From contig JAYKKI010000095.1 of assembly GCA_039881145.1 (NCBI GenBank), positions 3,116,001 to 3,180,000 on the forward strand: a stretch of DNA of 64,000 nt. Reading direction: 5' to 3'. Positions 59,514 through 64,000 of the stretch are shown here, piece after piece. Source of the DNA: Druceiella hillmani (Eukaryota > Arthropoda > Insecta > Lepidoptera > Hepialidae). The position numbers were made by a program, and so were the translations under genes. Each line of letters starts with the position of its first letter. Positions within the stretch are counted from its first letter, which is position 1. The notes under the pieces were generated by a model. The model made no database searches and was not told where the DNA came from. It saw only the letters and a program-made list of their open reading frames with translations.

Positions 59514-59870
59514 ACTAAGGTGAATTAATAATAGTTTCAAGATAAATCGAGGTTAAATTCGTACTTAGACTAAACTGACGTGACGTGGTTGACGGTGACG
59601 TAGCTTAAAAAAACTGGCGGAACATAAACTAAAGAAATCTGTCAAGTATGTATAAAACTCGCACTCGAGGGTTTTTTTATTTTATTTTTTGTAAAGGGAA
59701 AAAACAAACATAAACTATTTAAAATATTTTATGAAAACTAAATACGAAATAAGTTTGTGTTTTAACATTTCCACAAAGAACAAAATGTTATGTACACATT
59801 AAGGCAGTTTTAAACATTTTAAAGTATGTAGTTCTTCTATTATACTATTTGCACATCTATTATACTATTT
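59511..59870. repeat. Unclassified dispersed repeat, copy 2, beside (TA)n
   Basis: AAGTTTGTGTTTTAAC, ACAAAGAACAAAATGTTA and GTTCTTCTATTATACTATTT match 37916-38090 in order. This copy has a local duplication of CATCTATTATACTATTT at its end and about 150 extra bases after the start. Confidence 0.65.
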
Positions 59871-60159
59871 ACCGTTGATGTTGATGATCTATATTATTTC
59901 GGCGAATCAGTAACAACTTTAAAACACAATTATTTATTTTCATTTCTATACCCATGACGTAATATTTGTTACAAAATGTATAATTATATTTGTGCATTAA
60001 TCATTCAATGATTTTTTTCTATTATTGGACTTATTCATTGCTATCATATTCTAAGAAAGAAACATTAGGTTTAAGGAAAGCGGAACATGTTATAATCGTA
60101 AAGACTATCGATTCAAATTTAATCAAACATCAAATATTTCTTGAAACGATGCACTGCGT
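59871..60159. other. No recognised feature
   Basis: AT-rich spacer. The 77-codon frame 59990-60223 runs from here into the following minisatellite and is not supported. Confidence 0.35.
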
Positions 60160-60265
60160 GTTAGATAGTAAACTCGCTTGGCCTATGCCGAAGGAAGCCG
60201 AGTTTACCCGAACAGTGAACTAGCTAGGTCGATGCCGAAGGGAGCCAAGTTTACCCGATTCAACG
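60160..60265. repeat. Two ~51-bp units, each self-complementary
   Basis: ATGCCGAAGGAAGCCGAGTT and ATGCCGAAGGGAGCCAAGTT recur about 51 bases apart, each ending TACCCGA. Within the first unit GTAAACTCG pairs with CGAGTTTAC. Confidence 0.75.
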
Positions 60266-60367
60266 TCATCGACCCGAGCGTGACCGCGCAGTTTAAATCA
60301 CGCCTATAGAAGTTTTTAATTCAATAACAAGTTTTATCCGTAAACATATAAATACATAGCGCTTTAA

Positions 60368-60595
60368 ATCAGCAAAATAAAGTGCCAATGGGCAGGCTAT
60401 ATATGAGAAAGAACCGACCAATGATAGGCGTGTTCTTGGATGAAGACCGCGAACTTTGGAACGCACAGTCGACCTAAAAAAGTCAGGGGGAAATAGTTGG
60501 ATATGAAAGGCGAAAGACCGTCTGTTATGGCTGGTCTGGGGAAACGCTTGCGTTCAGCAGTGGATAGCTAGAGGCTGATGATGATGATAAAATAA
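60368..60595 (+). mobile_element. RTE-type LINE 3' end with (GAT)n tail
   Basis: The stretch from GTGCCAATGGGCAGGCTATA through GGCGTGTTCTTGG, AGGGGGAAATAGTTGGATA, GAAACGCTTGCGTTCAGCAG and TGGATAGCTAGAGGCTGATG ends in GATGATGATGATAA. The order corresponds to the last codons (WAGH..., G.LW..., the AFSSG-like end) and triplet tail of RTE elements in Lepidoptera. Coding frames are broken. Confidence 0.75.
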
Positions 60596-60831
60596 ATATT
60601 ACGATGGATTACTAAAATTTAAAGCGCTACTTTGATGGTAATTAAAATTACGTTGCACACCGTATAGTAACAAGATGTCTTTTGTTTCTGTTACACAACA
60701 TCCTACCCGAGTGTTAGATTGCAGACACCATTATTTGTTTAGTTAAATTTGGCTTTCTTAAACATTTTTTTCTTTTGTCATCAATAAATAATTATATTGA
60801 TGTGAAATATCTAGTGATTATTAAATTTATG
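60596..60831. other. No recognised feature
   Basis: AT-rich spacer. Confidence 0.4.
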
Positions 60832-61320
60832 GACAATATTGGAATAATTGTAGTAAATCCGCAAATTACAATAACAGTTCAAAAAAAAATTAAATTTGAA
60901 TACATGAAAATAAGAAACAAACTTTAAGAGCTTTTACGCGTAAGAATTTCACTAGACAATATTGGAATAATTGTAGTAAATCCGCAAATTACAATAACAG
61001 TTCAAAAAAACATCAAATTTGAATACAGAAAAATAACAAACAGTTTTCGCGTAAAAATCTCTTTAGACAATATTGGAATAATTGTAGTAAATCTGCAAAT
61101 TACAGTAACAGTTCAAAAAAGAATTAAATTTGAATACAGGAAAATAAGAAACAAGCTTTAAGAGCTTTTACGCGTAATAATCCCACTAGACAATATTGGA
61201 ATAATTGTAGTAAATCCGCAAATTACAATAACAATTGAAAAAAAAATTAAATTCGAATGTAGAAAAACACGAAACAAGCTTTAAGAACTTTTACTCGTAA
61301 TAATCTCTCTAGACATCTTA
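60832..61320. repeat. Tandem array, ~123-bp unit, four copies
   Basis: GACAATATTGGAATAATTGT starts at 60832, 60955, 61066 and 61189. The third start comes after 111 instead of 123 bases because 12 bases (AAGAGCTTTTAC-like) are missing. Units are highly similar over TAGTAAATCCGCAAATTACA. Confidence 0.95.
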
Positions 61321-62035
61321 AAATGAAAACCAACATGGTTGAAAATATTTCTTACGATAAAGCTTTTAAAAATTGTTTCGTGTTTTTTGTAGTCGGATTT
61401 TAGTTTTTATGTGTTTTATTTTATTTCCAAATTTTTAGGGGCTAGTCTTTTAGCTCTAATTGATGATAGAACGCATTTCTCACAGTAAACTGAGAGTCCC
61501 ATTACCTGCAATGCGACCCTCTGTCCTGGTATCTATTCAGTTCGTCATCAGTAATAACAATGTTAGAAATATTCATCGTCAGGTTTTGTAGTGATTATTT
61601 CAATTATTATTGTTGACTTGGTCCCTGCCATTATACAATTTTGAATAAAGATACATTTAGGAACGGTTGAACATAGAATAAAACGTAGCATACTTAAAAA
61701 TTTCTTTGACGTCATTGTTGAAAATTAATTTAAAAATTTATAAACATATAAATGCTTTAATTTTAAATAACAGTACAAGAATACTTAGTAACAGAATTGC
61801 GCTCATGAAGTAAATAGAATAAAATATGTATAAAACTTGACCAAAATAATTTTGTCATTTTTATATGTTAAAATACATCAAAGCATCCAGACGATTGAAT
61901 TTCGTCCCTAGCACCCACAGAGAATAAATTGCTAACTTTCCACGTAAACCAATATGGTTCTGAACCAGCTGACCTGAAACTTACGTAGCAAAACACACCC
62001 GCATAACATGTGAACAAGTATGTATCTACAGCAAC
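61321..62035. other. No recognised gene
   Basis: AT-rich; nothing recognised. Confidence 0.4.
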
Positions 62036-62480
62036 ACAGAATTATAAGTTTGATAGTGGGATAGTGCGGGTCGCCTCCGTCCGCCCGCCCGGCTCCGTTG
62101 AGTTTTACGCTCAATTGCGCTTACGTAGTTCGTCCAAGAACTCATCAGTCCAGCGGAGATAATGGAGCCCAGACTATCATTCTGAATATACATGGATATT
62201 CGGAGGGTAACGTGTAATGTGTATTAAAAGCAAATACTCTCGCCTAATGGGCTTGTCTCCTTTCTATTGTCTTGTGTTAGGACGCGAGCTTTTGTAGATA
62301 CGGAGCTAGGCTTTCGTACGTGAGAGCTATGATTAGATTTTGTATGAATGGATATTGATTATAATTTCTTCTCGTAATTACTTTGTCCAAGGATGGCTGT
62401 AATATACAGTGTTTTGCCCAAGAGTTTATTAGTGCAGAGAAGGTAAAGAGGTGGACTATTATTCTGAATTTGTATTCCCT
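62036..62480. repeat. GC-rich patch and two related segments ~285 bp apart
   Basis: 62040-62110 is GC-rich (GCCTCCGTCCGCCCGCCC). GTCCAAGAACTCATCAGT to CTATCATTCTGAATAT (62132-62188) resembles GCCCAAGAGTTTATTAGT to CTATTATTCTGAATTT (62416-62473), suggesting a diverged duplication. No gene was identified. Confidence 0.5.
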
Positions 62481-63779
62481 TAAACAAAAATTCAAGTCTT
62501 GCAGGATTATTTCGTTTTTGTCTCCAATTTAAAAATTGAATGTTTCTTAGTTAAGGGATTTAAAAGATTATTTTATATTTTTGGCATCATATTTAACATT
62601 TTGTTTCGGGCCCATTAGATATTAAATATAGACAATTAAGAACAGTATAACATTAACTGTTGTAATAAAAGGCTCATAGTCATACGGTTCTTATTTCATT
62701 TTATCCAAATTTTAAAATTTTGCACGTTTAACAATAAGTTTGTTATTTTATCAAATTATATATTTTTATAAAATTAATTTCTTTTGATAAGTGATGAAAG
62801 TAATTGTGTCAAGAAACACGTGAGAACGGAGCTTGTGTATTTTTACGTTACGCAACGTCGAAAAAATGTTTGACAGAAAATTCAAATGTTCTTTTGCTCT
62901 ATTGTCTCATTGGGATAAAGGCATGGCGCTAGGTTTTTTAAGGTCGAAAATTATATTTTTAAATGGAAATATATATTTTTAATGGATATAATCTGAGTTG
63001 TTACTGAGCATTTCAAATAACTTTTATAAATAGAATGAGATTGATATAAGTATAACATACTTTTTGAAATTAAGAACAGTATGACATTAGCTATGGGTAT
63101 GACAAAGCCAGTGTCATATCTTCATTTTATTCATAATTTAACAATTAATTATCTATGTTCCTCATTCTATATTATATTGTTATTGTCAAATGTTTCTTAT
63201 ACTAGGAAGCAGAAGATATTAGTGCTGACTTATGGTAAATAAAATAATTTCACTTTAAACGAGGTAAGGAATCCTCGGTGCCCGAGACAGACCCGCACTT
63301 TACCGGTTTTATTTAATAAGATTTTCCTTGGAAAAAAATGAATTTGAAAATGATATTTGGTTTATAAAGTATTAAAAATGTAAACAATTTGAGGGAACCA
63401 AAAATTTTTTTTTCATTGGTGAAGCACACTAAATTTAAGTTGGAAATAAAAATTTAAAAAAAACGGTTAAGTGCATGTCAAATTAAAGTAAAGTTTCCGT
63501 GGTTGGTTGATTTAGGTTTCGTATTTCTAGAAATTGTACATATATGTTGATTGAAATAATTGTACTCAACAGCCGGAACCGGAAATTTTCATATTTTTTT
63601 TCAAATCGTCTGTTAAAATTATAAGGACGGCTGATATATTGGCCTTAAATTCGGAAGATTCATATTTCGAAAAGAAAAAAATTGTTACTTCTATTTTTAA
63701 TATCCACACGTCAAGCACATTAAATACTTTTTTAATATTTAGCTGCATATTCATTGAGATCATCATCTGATGAATATCT
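62481..63779. other. 1.3 kb without a recognised gene
   Basis: AT-rich. TTAAGAACAGTATAACATTA at 62637 and TTAAGAACAGTATGACATTA at 63071 are near-identical phrases, hinting at another diverged duplication of about 434 bp spacing. Confidence 0.4.
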
Positions 63780-64000
63780 TTGAAAAATGGGACCAGCAAA
63801 ATTTCACATCAGGTGTTATTATAATAAAAATGACATTTTTATATAGGGAAAATGAAAAAAAACACTTAAATATTATTTGAATCGAAAAATAAGAAATCTC
63901 CTTAAATTTGTGAACTCTTTGAACTAGCAAATCTCCCATACACAAATTTAACAGTAATTAATGAAACTGGCAGACCCAACAGGGTAGGGAAAGCCATATA
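63780..64000. repeat. Unclassified dispersed repeat, copy 2, cut by window end
   Basis: Homologous in order to 56730-57070; it probably continues past the end of the window. Confidence 0.55.

Overview
This is about 64 kb of AT-rich eukaryotic DNA with the look of an insect genome, most likely Lepidoptera. The evidence is indirect. There are decayed R1-clade and RTE-type LINEs, Helitrons ending in CTAG, Tc1/mariner and hAT relics, many (TA)n tracts, and scattered pieces of a dispersed repeat containing AGGGTTCCGTATCTC that I associate with moths and butterflies. No bacterial or organelle genes, rRNA, convincing tRNA or CRISPR were seen. Nearly all of the longest open frames lie in transposon relics or tandem repeats. 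The window reads as a gene-poor intergenic or intronic region.

Layout. 0-10 kb: a 34-bp minisatellite, a minus-strand R1-like LINE relic (1.6-3.6 kb), a 1.1-kb Helitron with a helicase remnant and intact ends (6.80-7.89 kb), a SINE-like element, and an unrecognised coding-like stretch (9.8-10.1 kb). 10-19 kb: a fold-back element, a TATCGATA cluster beside a hAT relic, then 3.2 kb of four adjoining repeat types (two ~285-bp units, six ~220-bp units, four ~297-bp units, four 64-bp units). 19-31 kb: an RTE-type LINE end, a 44-bp minisatellite, two GC-rich candidate first exons, a short Helitron, a ~200-bp array and one candidate terminal exon. 31-43 kb: three low-copy tandem arrays, a perfect 28-bp palindrome and a short TIR element. 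43-46 kb: the best host gene candidate, with TATA box, initiator, short first exon, GTAAGT donor, and a phase-compatible second exon after a good acceptor. 46-54 kb: a mariner relic with about 200-bp inverted ends, two full fold-back copies, a second LINE relic, several long hairpins and the second short Helitron. 54-64 kb: a CpG-rich block, a mariner relic inside a (TA)n tract, a LINE tail and a 123-bp array.

The most interesting item is the fold-back family near 12.8, 47.5, 52.5 and 57.6 kb. Its arms are about 90 bp, it has an asymmetric 41-bp tail on one side only, and three copies are flanked by 12-15 bp direct repeats. That combination does not fit the usual DNA-transposon classes. No functional pathway links the features; they are a record of repeated transposition and local tandem duplication. 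All calls were made by eye without database searches.
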